Below, piece by piece: positions 16,323 to 23,867 of a DNA stretch of 30,203 bases; positions within the stretch are counted from its first letter, which is position 1, and each line of letters opens with the position of its first letter. The position numbers were made by a program, and so were the translations under genes. The notes under the pieces were generated by a model, which was not told the origin of the DNA, searched no databases, and saw nothing but the letters and a program-made list of their open reading frames with translations. The stretch comes from an uncultured Gammaproteobacteria bacterium (GTDB lineage: Bacteria; Pseudomonadota; Gammaproteobacteria; Ga0077536): the NCBI GenBank assembly GCA_903866355.1, contig CAIPNE010000165.1, positions 1-30,203 of the forward strand, given 5' to 3'.

Positions 16323-16948
16323 GACCTGTACCTGCGCTGTTGGAGGCGGACGATCCGCGCGGCGAGGCGGTCGGTATCGCTGGCCATGCGCATCACCGCG
16401 CCCGCAAAGTCGTCTAGTTCTTCTGCCGCCGGTACGCGGCGGGATTCCGTGCGCAAGTACTCGCCCAGGTCTTGTTCCACCGCTTGGCGCGCACGTGTGC
16501 CAAAGCTCAGCAAACCTTGCACCACGCGAGCAATTTGGCGTGCTGGCACATTACCCACGTAGCGTGCCAGGAAAGCTTCCCAGTCGAGATCGAGTGCGGC
16601 GAAGGCTGCTTGGGCCTGTTGCATGGTGGCCAAGTCCCCCTCAATGCGAACCCGGCCCGCGGGCACCGGCTCGCCACGTTGGTGGGCCCGCCCCATGGCG
16701 ATTAAATCTGCCAGCGAGCCTTCAATGGTGACATCAGCCGGGCGCGCGGTGCTGGTTGCCAGCACCACCCCCTCGGGTTCAATCGCCATGCAGACTCGCC
16801 AACCCAACCGCGTGACCCGTACATCAATGGCCCGTCCGGTCAGTGCTTGCAGTTGGGCCAACGCCACGACTTGTTCGGCCAACACACGGTTAAGCGCGGT
16901 GGCGACGCCCTCCAGCGCGCGCTGCGGTGCTAGGAATGCGGTGATCAT
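16319..16948 (-). CDS. ubiJ: UbiJ, SCP2-domain accessory factor of ubiquinone biosynthesis
   Basis: 209 aa from the ATG at 16948, 10 nt after the ubiE stop; a longer frame would start inside ubiE. The SCP2 (sterol carrier protein 2) domain (about 15-115) includes LTGRAIDVRVTRLG, the turn VTIEGSLADLIAMG and GRVRIEGDLATMQQ. A helical C-terminal part follows, with LGEYLRTESRRVPAAEELDDF and a terminal heptad-like stretch. UbiJ binds ubiquinone intermediates and holds together the soluble Ubi complex with UbiK. Its position between ubiE and ubiB, coupled by an ATGA overlap to ubiB, agrees with this role. I see no convincing ribosome-binding site, so translation may depend on ubiE. Confidence 0.93.
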   Translation of the reverse strand: MITAFLAPQRALEGVATALNRVLAEQVVALAQLQALTGRAIDVRVTRLGWRVCMAIEPEGVVLATSTARPADVTIEGSLADLIAMGRAHQRGEPVPAGRVRIEGDLATMQQAQAAFAALDLDWEAFLARYVGNVPARQIARVVQGLLSFGTRARQAVEQDLGEYLRTESRRVPAAEELDDFAGAVMRMASDTDRLAARIVRLQQRRYRS

Positions 16949-16958
16949 AGCGGGCGGT

Positions 16959-17705
16959 TCACAGGCGCATGCCGCTGTGCACGGCCACGATGCCGCCGGC
17001 CATGTTGGTGTACTGACAGCGTTCAAAACCGGCCGCGCGCATCATCTCGGCCAGTTCAGCCTGCGGCGGATGCTTGCGAATGGACTCGGCAAGATAACGA
17101 TAACTGGCTTCATCTTTGGCGATTAAGCCGCCGAGTCGGGGCAGCAATTGGAAGGAATAGGTATCGTAGATCCGCGCCAGCAAGGGTTGTTTAACGTGCG
17201 AGAACTCCAGCACAAATGCGCGACCACCCGGTTTGAGCACCCGATACATCTCCGCGAGCGCCGCCTCTTTGTGGGTCACATTACGCAGCCCAAAACCCAT
17301 GATCGTCAGATTGAATTCGCGCGCGGCAAAGGGCAGGGATTCCGCGTTGGCCTGCACCAGACGGACGTTATCAACCTGCCCACTGTCCAACAGCCGGTCG
17401 CGGCCGAGGTCGAGCATTTTACGGTTGATGTCGAGAATCACGACCTCACCCTGCGGCCCCACATCGCGGGCCAACAGCCGTGTGAGATCGCCTGAACCGC
17501 CCGCCAGATCGAGCACTCGGTCGCCGGGTCGAACGCCGGCGATAAATACCGCCAGACGTTTCCAAACCCGGTGCAAGCCTAACGACATCAGGTCGTTCAT
17601 GAGGTCGTAGCGACCGGCCACGGAGTCGAATACCCCGCGCACTCGCGCCGTTTTTTCGTGTTCGGGCACTTGTTCAAAGCCGAAGTGCGTGTCGCGTTCG
17701 CTCAT
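16959..17705 (-). CDS. ubiE: Demethylmenaquinone/2-methoxy-6-polyprenylbenzoquinol C-methyltransferase
   Basis: 248 aa. A class I SAM-dependent C-methyltransferase of ubiquinone (and menaquinone) biosynthesis. The first UbiE/COQ5 signature, YDLMNDLMSLGLHRVWK, lies at 33-49. The SAM-binding loop VLDLAGGSGD is at 64-73. LDINRKMLDLG is at 91-101. The second signature, RVLKPGGRAFVLEFSH, is present at about 164-179. The C-terminus ends GGIVAVHSGMRL, as in homologues. The start ATG at 17705 lies 13 nt from the DUF971 gene stop, and the gene leads directly into ubiJ. Confidence 0.97.
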   Translation of the reverse strand: MSERDTHFGFEQVPEHEKTARVRGVFDSVAGRYDLMNDLMSLGLHRVWKRLAVFIAGVRPGDRVLDLAGGSGDLTRLLARDVGPQGEVVILDINRKMLDLGRDRLLDSGQVDNVRLVQANAESLPFAAREFNLTIMGFGLRNVTHKEAALAEMYRVLKPGGRAFVLEFSHVKQPLLARIYDTYSFQLLPRLGGLIAKDEASYRYLAESIRKHPPQAELAEMMRAAGFERCQYTNMAGGIVAVHSGMRL

Positions 17706-17718
17706 CGGCGGCAGGTAC

Positions 17719-18087
17719 TCAGGCGGGAGGTGGGTTCCGGACGTGGCCGGCAGCGGTCAGGGCGGCGAGGTATTCGGCCCAGTTGTGCTCGTATTGGCGC
17801 CCGAGCAAATGCAGATAATCCCAAGTGTAGAGGCCAGTTTCGTGACCATCGTCGAACACCAATTTCACCGCGTAGTTACCCACCGGCTCGATATGGATGA
17901 TGCTCACGGCTTCCTTGCCAACCTGTAACACCCCCTGCCCCGGGCCGTGCCCGCGCACTTCCGCCGACGGCGAATGCACGCGCAGATACTCGCACGACAG
18001 CTTGAAGCGCGAAGAGTCTTCGAAGGCTACCTCCAGCACACGCGAGCGCTGATGGAGCAGGATATCGGTGGGTTGATGTTCAGCCAT
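17719..18087 (-). CDS. DUF971 (gamma-butyrobetaine hydroxylase-like N-terminal domain) protein
   Basis: 122 aa, a single stand-alone DUF971 domain. In gamma-butyrobetaine hydroxylases this domain precedes the dioxygenase part; bacterial stand-alone versions are of unknown function. The conserved features are FKLSCEYLRVHSPSAEVRGHG (two segments, about 28-48), VSIIHIEPVGNYAVKLVFDDGHETGLYTW (split around residues 61-89) and YLHLLGRQYEHNW. One Cys and several His residues could form a metal site, but I cannot establish this. The gene sits between hslU (11 nt) and ubiE (13 nt), a neighbourhood common in gammaproteobacteria, and is surely co-transcribed with them. Confidence 0.88.
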   Translation of the reverse strand: MAEHQPTDILLHQRSRVLEVAFEDSSRFKLSCEYLRVHSPSAEVRGHGPGQGVLQVGKEAVSIIHIEPVGNYAVKLVFDDGHETGLYTWDYLHLLGRQYEHNWAEYLAALTAAGHVRNPPPA

Positions 18088-18098
18088 GGGTCGAAAGC

Positions 18099-19445
18099 CT
18101 ACAGGATATAACGGGCCCAGTCCTCATCCTTGACCAGTTCGCCCAAGTGTAAATCTACGTATGCCGCGTCAATTTCCACGCCCTGGCCAACGCGTGAAGG
18201 CGCGGTAAAAGACAGCGACTCGAGGAGGCGTTCCATGACGGTATGCAGTCGCCGTGCGCCGATGTTTTCACTGCGATCATTCACGTGCTGAGCAATCTCG
18301 GCGATGCGCCGCACACCACTCGCCACAAACGCCAACTGCACGCCTTCCGTGCCCAATAAGGCTTGGTATTGTTCGGTCAGGGAGGCGGCGGGTTCGGTGA
18401 GAATACGCACAAAATCCTCCACCCCCAACGACGATAATTCCACCCGGTTGGGCAGCCGGCCTTGCAGTTCGGGGATGAGGTCCGAGGGCTTAGAGAGATG
18501 GAACGCCCCTGAGGCGATAAACAGGATGTGGTCGGTACGCACCATCCCGTGTTTGGTGCTCACGGTGCTGCCCTCGATCAGCGGGAGCAGGTCGCGCTGG
18601 ACGCCCTCGCGGGAAATGTCGGGGCCATGGGATTCGCCACGACGAGCGATTTTGTCAATTTCGTCCAAGAAAACGATGCCGTTCTGTTCGACGTTTTCGA
18701 TCGCTAGCGTGCGGATATCTTCCTCGTTGACCAGTTTCCCCGCTTCTTCTTCCGCCAGCAGCTTCAGCGCCGTCGCAATTTTTAAGCGCCGCGATCGCGA
18801 CCGGTTATGGCTCAGATTCTGAAACAGGTTTTGCAGCTGGCCGGTCATTTCTTCCATGCCCGGTGGGGCCATGATTTCCACATTGCCGGCGCTTTGCGCC
18901 ACGTCGATTTCAATTTCTTTATCGTGCAACTTGCCCTCGCGCAGCATTTTGCGAAAACGCTGGCGGGTACTGCTTTCGTCGGCGGGGGTGGTCTCACCAA
19001 AAGCCCGTGGGGGCGGCAAGAGCACATCGAGCACCCGCTCTTCGGCGGCATCTTCGGCCTGCACGCGAAACTGCGCCGTGGCCTCGGCGCGGGTCATGGC
19101 CAGCGCAACGTCCAGCAGGTCCCGGATGATGCTTTCCACGTCGCGGCCCACATAACCCACTTCGGTGAATTTGGTCGCCTCAATTTTGATAAACGGCGCG
19201 CCTGCCAGCTTGGCGAGGCGCCGCGCGATTTCAGTTTTGCCCACCCCGGTCGGACCGATCATCAGGATATTTTTGGGCGTTATTTCGTTGCGCAGCGCCG
19301 CCACCACCTGGCTGCGCCGCCAGCGGGTGCGCAGGGCGATGGCCACCGCCCGCTTCGCCGCGTCTTGGCCCACGATGTGTTTGTCGAGTTGGTCGACGAT
19401 TTCTTGCGGCGTGAGCGCCATGAGCTGCTGGGCACGGTTTTGCAT
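18099..19445 (-). CDS. hslU: ATP-dependent protease ATPase subunit HslU
   Basis: 448 aa AAA+ unfoldase; a hexamer docks onto HslV and feeds it substrates. Walker A GPTGVGKT lies at 64-71. The pore loop GYVGRD is at 96-101, the I-domain insertion runs from about 105 to 240, and Walker B NGIVFLDEIDKI is at about 254-265. The sensor/arginine region includes GRLPNRVELSSL and RSENIGARRLHTVME. The C-terminus DEDWARYIL matches the tail that inserts into HslV to activate it. Start: the ATG at 19445 lies 3 nt after the hslV stop. An ATG at 19421 would give MALTPQEIV, closer to the E. coli N-terminus, and neither has a strong Shine-Dalgarno. Confidence 0.96.
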   Translation of the reverse strand: MQNRAQQLMALTPQEIVDQLDKHIVGQDAAKRAVAIALRTRWRRSQVVAALRNEITPKNILMIGPTGVGKTEIARRLAKLAGAPFIKIEATKFTEVGYVGRDVESIIRDLLDVALAMTRAEATAQFRVQAEDAAEERVLDVLLPPPRAFGETTPADESSTRQRFRKMLREGKLHDKEIEIDVAQSAGNVEIMAPPGMEEMTGQLQNLFQNLSHNRSRSRRLKIATALKLLAEEEAGKLVNEEDIRTLAIENVEQNGIVFLDEIDKIARRGESHGPDISREGVQRDLLPLIEGSTVSTKHGMVRTDHILFIASGAFHLSKPSDLIPELQGRLPNRVELSSLGVEDFVRILTEPAASLTEQYQALLGTEGVQLAFVASGVRRIAEIAQHVNDRSENIGARRLHTVMERLLESLSFTAPSRVGQGVEIDAAYVDLHLGELVKDEDWARYIL

Positions 19446-19448
19446 GGT

Positions 19449-19988
19449 TTAGAGCTTGATTTCCTCGAGCACGATGTTCGCGTTGGTGAACACGCAGATA
19501 TCCCCCGCGATCGCCAACCCCTTGCGCACAATGGTGGCGGCATCCAATTCAGTATTGGCCATCAGCGCCCGCGCGGCAGCCAGCGCAAAAGGGCCACCAG
19601 AGCCAATAGCCATGACCGAGTCTTCGGGCTCGATCACATCGCCGTTGCCGGAAATCATGAGCGAGGATTCCCGATCGGCCACCAACAGCAAGGCCTCCAG
19701 CCGCCGCAGCATGCGGTCGGTGCGCCAGTCTTTGGCCAATTCCACTGCCGCACGCACCAGATTGCCCTGATGTTTTTCGAGCTTGCCCTCAAAGCGCTCG
19801 AACAGCGTGAAGGCATCGGCAGTGCCGCCAGCAAACCCCGCGATGACCCGGTCTTGATACAGCCGGCGCACCTTGCGGGCATTACCTTTAAGAATGGTAT
19901 TGCCCATTGAAACCTGCCCGTCGCCCCCGATCACAACGTGACCGGGCCGCCGAACCGACAAAATCGTAGTAGCGTGAAATGATTCCAT
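19449..19988 (-). CDS. hslV: ATP-dependent protease proteolytic subunit HslV
   Basis: 179 aa. A bacterial proteasome-like N-terminal-nucleophile threonine peptidase; forms a double hexamer activated by HslU. It opens MESFHA before TTILSVRR, so Thr7 would become the catalytic N-terminal residue after removal of a six-residue propeptide. In E. coli only Met is removed. GDGQVSMGNTILKGNARKVRRL, GFAGGTADAFTLFERFE, and GSGGPFALAAARAL are conserved family segments. It is the first gene of the hslVU-DUF971-ubiEJB transcription unit, divergent from def across 241 nt. I see no clear sigma32 heat-shock promoter and only a weak TACAAT -10-like box (about 20029-20034). Confidence 0.97.
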   Translation of the reverse strand: MESFHATTILSVRRPGHVVIGGDGQVSMGNTILKGNARKVRRLYQDRVIAGFAGGTADAFTLFERFEGKLEKHQGNLVRAAVELAKDWRTDRMLRRLEALLLVADRESSLMISGNGDVIEPEDSVMAIGSGGPFALAAARALMANTELDAATIVRKGLAIAGDICVFTNANIVLEEIKL

Positions 19989-20229
19989 AAGGTGGGTCCG
20001 TCAAAAACGTCTGCGCCAAAGAAGCCGGATTGTACACGACGCTTGGCCGCCGACGGCGCTCGCGCGGCGCCCTTTGCCGCCAGTGAGTGGCGAGGCTCGG
20101 GGGTGCTAGGTGCTGCGGTGTCGGGCTTGTCGCGCGGCGCGACCCCCGCGGTGAAATTCCCTGCGGGCCACTACGCGGCTCGCCCCAACGGCGGGATAAT
20201 AGCGGCCACACAAACTTTGGAGCAGTCCA

Positions 20230-20775
20230 ATGATTCGAGAAATTCTGCGCATGGGCGATCCGCGCTTGCTGACGCGCGCGGCAGCGGTGAGCGATCCCCA
20301 AGCGCCCGCCATTCGTGAGCTGGTCGCCGACTTATTCGACACCATGCGCGCGGCCGATGGCGCGGGTTTAGCAGCCCCACAGATTGGCGTGCCGCTGCGG
20401 GTGGTCATTTTTGGCTATAGCGATGCGGCCCAACCAAATCCCCGCTATCCACTGGCAGAACTGCCGCCCGAAACCATCCTTATCAACCCAGAACTCACCC
20501 TGCTGGACGACACGCCAGAAGAAGGTTGGGAAGGCTGCTTATCGGTGCCCGGGATGCGTGGCTTGGTGCCGCGCGCACGCCGCCTGCATTACCGTGGCTA
20601 TGATTTGGACGGCCACCTCATTGAGCGCCTCGTGACGGACTTCCACGCCCGCGTCGTCCAACACGAATGCGATCATTTAGACGGCATTCTTTTTCCAATG
20701 CGCATTCGCGACCTGCGCAACTTTGGGTTTACGGCCGCGCTGTTCCCCGATCTGCCGCCCGAAGGCGATGATTAG
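20230..20775 (+). CDS. def: Peptide deformylase
   Basis: 181 aa. A cytosolic metalloenzyme removing the formyl group from nascent N-termini. All three motifs are intact: GAGLAAPQIG (44-53), EGCLSVPG (101-108, metal ligand Cys103) and QHECDHLDG (144-152, ligands His145 and His149, catalytic Glu146). The N-terminus MIREILRMGDPRLL and the C-terminal LRNFGFTAALFP are typical of a proteobacterial paralogue that is not next to fmt. The usual def-fmt pair is absent here, so a second def may exist elsewhere. A GGAG lies about 10 nt upstream of the ATG. Confidence 0.96.
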   Translation: MIREILRMGDPRLLTRAAAVSDPQAPAIRELVADLFDTMRAADGAGLAAPQIGVPLRVVIFGYSDAAQPNPRYPLAELPPETILINPELTLLDDTPEEGWEGCLSVPGMRGLVPRARRLHYRGYDLDGHLIERLVTDFHARVVQHECDHLDGILFPMRIRDLRNFGFTAALFPDLPPEGDD

Positions 20776-20825
20776 GCGGACGTGCTCACGATGATTCCCG
20801 CCAACGCTTGCGGTATCGTGCACAG

Positions 20826-21203
20826 ATGAAACAAGACACCTCACTCAATGTATTGGGCGAAGCCCTCGCGCCCTGCTCATCCCAACCCCTCACCGGCTTT
20901 TTCCGCGATGGTTGCTGCAATACCTCTGAAGAAGACCGCGGCAGCCACACGGTGTGTGTGGAACTCACGGCCGAATTTCTCGCGTTCTCGCAGGCTAGCG
21001 GCAACGATCTCTCCACGCCGCGCCCGGAGTTTGGCTTTCCAGGCCTCAAGCCCGGTAACCGCTGGTGCCTGTGCGCGCCACGTTGGCAAGAAGCCTTTGT
21101 GGCCGGGTGCGCGCCACGGGTGTTTCTCTTGGCCACCCATTTGGGGGCCTTAAAACACGTGACCCTACCCGCGCTGAAACAGCACGCGCTCGACCTCACC
21201 TAA
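20826..21203 (+). CDS. DUF2237 family protein
   Basis: 125 aa from the ATG at 20826 (MKQDTSLNVLG); an ATG six codons upstream is less likely because family members begin a few residues before NVLG. A recognisable DUF2237 domain fills the protein: NVLGEALAPCS, the strongly conserved TGFFRDGCCNT (about 24-34), DRGSHTVCVELTAEFLAFS, GNDLSTPRPEFGFPGLKPG and RWCLCAPRWQEAF. Six or more cysteines, including a CC pair and CLC, suggest metal binding, but the function of the family is not known. It lies 50 nt after def and could be co-transcribed. Confidence 0.9.
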   Translation: MKQDTSLNVLGEALAPCSSQPLTGFFRDGCCNTSEEDRGSHTVCVELTAEFLAFSQASGNDLSTPRPEFGFPGLKPGNRWCLCAPRWQEAFVAGCAPRVFLLATHLGALKHVTLPALKQHALDLT

Positions 21204-21269
21204 ATTTCACGCCTCACGGCCCATCACCCCGATCGACTTCAACCGTCCCAAGAACTGGAAGCCCGCGCC

Positions 21270-22478
21270 ATGCAGCAAGCCCTTTTTGCCCACCCCGAAC
21301 GCCTCCCGGACCAACTCCAAGCGTTCATGGACGAACACATCTACCCCAACGAAGACACCTACCACGCCCAGTTGAATGCACTCCCCAATCGCTACACCAC
21401 GGTGCCGCTGATGACGGAACTCAAAGCCCTAGCGCGCGAAGCCGGGCTGTGGAATCTCTTTATGCCGGCCGACCACGGCGGCCTGACCAACGCGCAATAC
21501 GCGCCGCTGGCCGAAATGATGGGCCGAGTGATGTGGTCGCCAGAAGCCTTTAACTGCAACGCCCCAGACACCGGCAACATGGAAGTCTTTATGAAGTACG
21601 GCACGCCCGCGCAGCAAGAGCGCTGGTTAAAGCCGTTGCTGGCGGGGGAAATTCGCTCGTCTTTTTGCATGACCGAACCGGATGTGGCTTCTTCAGACGC
21701 CACGAACGTGCAAACTTCTATCCGCCGTGAGGGCGACGAATACGTCATCAACGGTCACAAGTGGTTTATCACTAGCGCCATGTATGAGCGCTGCGAAATT
21801 TTTATCGTGATGGGAAAATCCGATCCAGAGAACCCCAACCGACACCTCCAACAAAGCCAGATTTTGGTCCCCAAAAACACGCCGGGCATCAAAATTTTGC
21901 GCGCGCTGACCACCCTAGGCTACGACGATGCTCCCATTGGTCACGCCGATGTGGTGTTCGAGAATGTGCGCGTGCCGGCCGAAAATATTTTGCTCGGCGA
22001 AGGCCGGGGATTTGAGATTGCGCAAGGACGGCTAGGGCCGGGCCGCATCCATCATTGCATGCGGCTGATTGGCTGCGCGCAACGAGCGCTGGAATATGCC
22101 TGCCGCCGCGCCGTGTCGCGGAGCACTTTTGGCCGCAAACTGGCCGAGCATCAATCGGTGCGCGAAGACATCGCAAAATCCTTCAGCGAAATTGAACAAG
22201 CTCGGCTGCTCACGTTAAAAACCGCCACCCGTATGGACGAAGTGGGCGCGCGGGCTGCCCGCGATCTCATCGCCGCCAGCAAGATTGTGGTGCCGCTCAT
22301 GGCGCAAACTGTCATCGACCGCTGCATGCAAATCCATGGCGCGGGCGGCCTCACCCAAGACTATTTTATGGCCGAAGCCTTCAATTACGCCCGCTGGTGC
22401 CGTCAGGCAGACGGCCCGGATCAGGTCCACATGATGGCCTTAGGCAAAGACATCATCGCGCGGTACGCCGGCGCCTAA
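21270..22478 (+). CDS. Acyl-CoA dehydrogenase, ACAD10/11-like
   Basis: 402 aa flavoprotein that oxidises an acyl-CoA to the enoyl-CoA and passes electrons to ETF. Landmarks: GLWNLFMPADHGGL (about 64-77), the FAD/substrate segment SFCMTEPDVASSDATN (about 131-146), INGHKWFITSA (about 158-168), ENVRVPAENILLGEGRGFEIAQGRLGPGRIHHCM (in two parts, about 230-264), RSTFGRKLAEHQSVR, and MQIHGAGGLTQDYFMAEAF. The closing DGPDQVHM has Gln where I recall Glu (DGPDEVH) in most relatives; whether that position matters for catalysis is uncertain. Substrate chain length cannot be read from sequence. The gene lies 66 nt after the DUF2237 gene and 49 nt before an SDR gene, suggesting a small lipid or xenobiotic catabolic unit. 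Confidence 0.92.
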   Translation: MQQALFAHPERLPDQLQAFMDEHIYPNEDTYHAQLNALPNRYTTVPLMTELKALAREAGLWNLFMPADHGGLTNAQYAPLAEMMGRVMWSPEAFNCNAPDTGNMEVFMKYGTPAQQERWLKPLLAGEIRSSFCMTEPDVASSDATNVQTSIRREGDEYVINGHKWFITSAMYERCEIFIVMGKSDPENPNRHLQQSQILVPKNTPGIKILRALTTLGYDDAPIGHADVVFENVRVPAENILLGEGRGFEIAQGRLGPGRIHHCMRLIGCAQRALEYACRRAVSRSTFGRKLAEHQSVREDIAKSFSEIEQARLLTLKTATRMDEVGARAARDLIAASKIVVPLMAQTVIDRCMQIHGAGGLTQDYFMAEAFNYARWCRQADGPDQVHMMALGKDIIARYAGA

Positions 22479-22527
22479 GCGCGGGGCGTTTATTCCAACT
22501 CAAAAAAAAACGTCAGGGAGTACACAG

Positions 22528-23292
22528 ATGACCGGCATGTTAGAAGGCAAAATCGCGCTCGTAACGGGCGGCAGTACCGGAATAGGACGGGCCACCTCGA
22601 TCATTCTTGGGCGCGAAGGCGCCACGGTCATCATCGCGGATGTACAAGACGAGGAAGGTGCCAACACGGTGGGATTGGTGCGCGCAGCGGGCGGCAAGGC
22701 TGAATATCAACACGTAGACGTGGGCGATTTTGCCGCGGTCTCGGCCCTCATGCAGGGTATTTCCGAGCGCCACGGGGGGCTTGATTGCGCGTTCAATAAT
22801 GCCGGCATCGAAGGCCCTACCGCGAAAATTCTCGACTACTCCGTAGAGCAGTGGGAACGGGTACAGCGCGTCAATCTCACCGGCGTATTTATCTGCATGA
22901 AACTCGAGGTAGAACACATGATGAAGCACGGGCGTGGCGGTTCCATCGTGAGTACGGCCTCGGCTGCCGGACTCATCGGGATACCCGGCGCCTGTGGCTA
23001 CAACGCGTCCAAGCACGGCGTGGTGGGACTGACAAAAACTGTCGCGCTGGAGTACGCCAGCCGTAACATCCGGGTCAACGCGGTGTGTCCCGGCTTTATC
23101 GAAACCCCCATGCTCAATCGCGTCACCGATGCGAGCGTTAAAATTCGTGAACAGCTCATCAACGGCGTGCCCATGCGGCGGGTCGCCCAACCCTCGGAAA
23201 TTGGCGACGCCGTGGCGTGGTTAATGTCGGCGCGTTCCAGCTACGTCACCGGCGTGGCGTTACCCGTCGACGGCGGCTGGGTGGCGCAGTAG
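22528..23292 (+). CDS. Short-chain dehydrogenase/reductase (classical SDR)
   Basis: 254 aa NAD(P)-dependent oxidoreductase. The cofactor motif TGGSTGIG is at 13-20. Asp38 after the second strand (IIAD) favours NAD over NADP. NNAG lies at 90-93, Asn116 in VNLTG, and the catalytic triad Ser145, Tyr158, Lys162 in YNASK. The motif NAVCPGFIETPM and the C-terminal VTGVALPVDGGW are typical. A good Shine-Dalgarno (CAGGGAG, 8 nt before ATG) fixes the start. It follows the acyl-CoA dehydrogenase and may act on a hydroxyacyl-CoA or alcohol intermediate of the same route; the real substrate is unknown. A hairpin follows the stop. Confidence 0.92.
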   Translation: MTGMLEGKIALVTGGSTGIGRATSIILGREGATVIIADVQDEEGANTVGLVRAAGGKAEYQHVDVGDFAAVSALMQGISERHGGLDCAFNNAGIEGPTAKILDYSVEQWERVQRVNLTGVFICMKLEVEHMMKHGRGGSIVSTASAAGLIGIPGACGYNASKHGVVGLTKTVALEYASRNIRVNAVCPGFIETPMLNRVTDASVKIREQLINGVPMRRVAQPSEIGDAVAWLMSARSSYVTGVALPVDGGWVAQ

Positions 23293-23306
23293 CGTCCGCC
23301 CCCACC

Positions 23307-23347
23307 TTAACCAGCACCGGGGCGTTCTGCGTCCCGGCGCTGGTTAA
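23307..23347 (+). terminator. Strong hairpin after the SDR gene, possible terminator
   Basis: TTAACCAGCACCGGG (23307-23321) pairs with CCCGGCGCTGGTTAA (23333-23347), with one mismatch in 15 positions and an 11-nt loop. It starts 14 nt after the SDR stop. There is no U-tract on either side, so it may protect the mRNA 3' end or work with Rho rather than act as a classic intrinsic terminator. Confidence 0.5.
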
Positions 23348-23437
23348 ACCCCTCGCTGGTCAGCCACTGGCGGCCCAACTCGCGCTGACGTTGGGTGGCG
23401 ATGGCTAATTGGGGCTGCGGTTGCGGCCGCTGTTTCG

Positions 23438-23465
23438 CGAATCAATCGAGTCTGACCCCTTTGAT
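23438..23465. repeat. REP-like dispersed repeat core (single copy in window)
   Basis: The stretch around aatcgagtctgacccc resembles a short repeat that I recall as recurring near REP-associated transposases and toxin-antitoxin genes in many proteobacterial genomes. Only one copy lies in this window, and no transposase is present. It abuts the broken 5' side of the PIN gene fragment, so it may mark the junction that removed the gene's first half. The identification is from memory and not proven here. Confidence 0.4.
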
Positions 23466-23470
23466 ATTTC

Positions 23471-23671
23471 CTGCCGTTCGATGCCGCAGCGGTGTGGATC
23501 TATGGCGACCTGCGTGCCGACTTGGAGCGCCGTGGCACTCCCATTGGCTCGTTGGACACCCTGATTGCCGCTCACGCACTCAGCCAGCAGGCCCTGCTGG
23601 TGACCAACAACACCCGCGAGTTTGCCAAGGTGCCCGGCCTCCAACTAGACAACTGGGTTGCTGCCGCCTGA
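23471..23671 (+). pseudogene. 5'-truncated PIN-domain toxin gene (VapC-like), C-terminal half only
   Basis: Reading from CTG 23471 to the TGA at 23669-23671 gives 66 residues that match the C-terminal half of a VapC ribonuclease. It starts LPFDAAAVWIYGDLRADLE, continues RRGTPIGSLDTLIAAHAL with the metal-binding Asp of the PIN active site, then ALLVTNNTREFAKVPGL with the final Asn/Glu-bearing motif, and ends LDNWVAA. The N-terminal part with the first catalytic Asp and its antitoxin are missing; no start codon with a ribosome site precedes it, and upstream sequence turns into the REP-like repeat. It is on the opposite strand from, and only distantly similar to, the intact PIN gene 200 bp away, so it is a separate decayed system rather than a duplicate. 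Confidence 0.8.
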
Positions 23672-23867
23672 CTATTTATACGGACTGCGGGGCCAGCATT
23701 TGTCGATATTGTCGAAGCAACCGACCGTCTCGACAGACGCCGCTGCGGCAGGCCGCGATACAAGAGGGAAAGCGCTTACCCAGCAGTTAGGACGTCAATC
23801 CTGATCCGCAATCAAATGTCTGCGCAGCGTCGCGGATCATCTCTCACTCATGCGAAAAGAGCCTTTT

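Larger units (their letters stand above)
23348..23867. other. Accessory spacer between the SDR gene and the toxin-antitoxin pair
   Basis: About 520 bp with no intact gene. It contains a REP-like repeat core (23438-23465), a truncated PIN-domain gene (23471-23671) and an 8-bp inverted repeat (TGATCCGC at 23802-23809 with GCGGATCA at 23832-23839). A minus-strand open frame of about 42 codons ends in the hairpin at 23307 (reading ELGRQWLTSEGFNQRR); I recognise no family in it and do not call it a gene. The patch looks like the scar of one or more insertions and deletions. Confidence 0.6.

Noticed and set aside
18807..19910. Plus-strand open frame of 367 codons opposite hslU and hslV
   Set aside because: It lies wholly antisense to two well-conserved genes, its translation is His/Arg/Gly rich without any known domain, and it arises from the GC-rich third-position bias.
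20129..20143. Perfect palindrome GTCGCGCGGCGCGAC between hslV and def
   Set aside because: Only G/C-rich alternating bases in a GC-rich spacer; no neighbouring promoter boxes or second copy to suggest an operator.
22540..23190. Minus-strand open frame of 216 codons opposite the SDR gene
   Set aside because: The plus-strand SDR has all cofactor and catalytic motifs and a good ribosome site; the minus frame has none.
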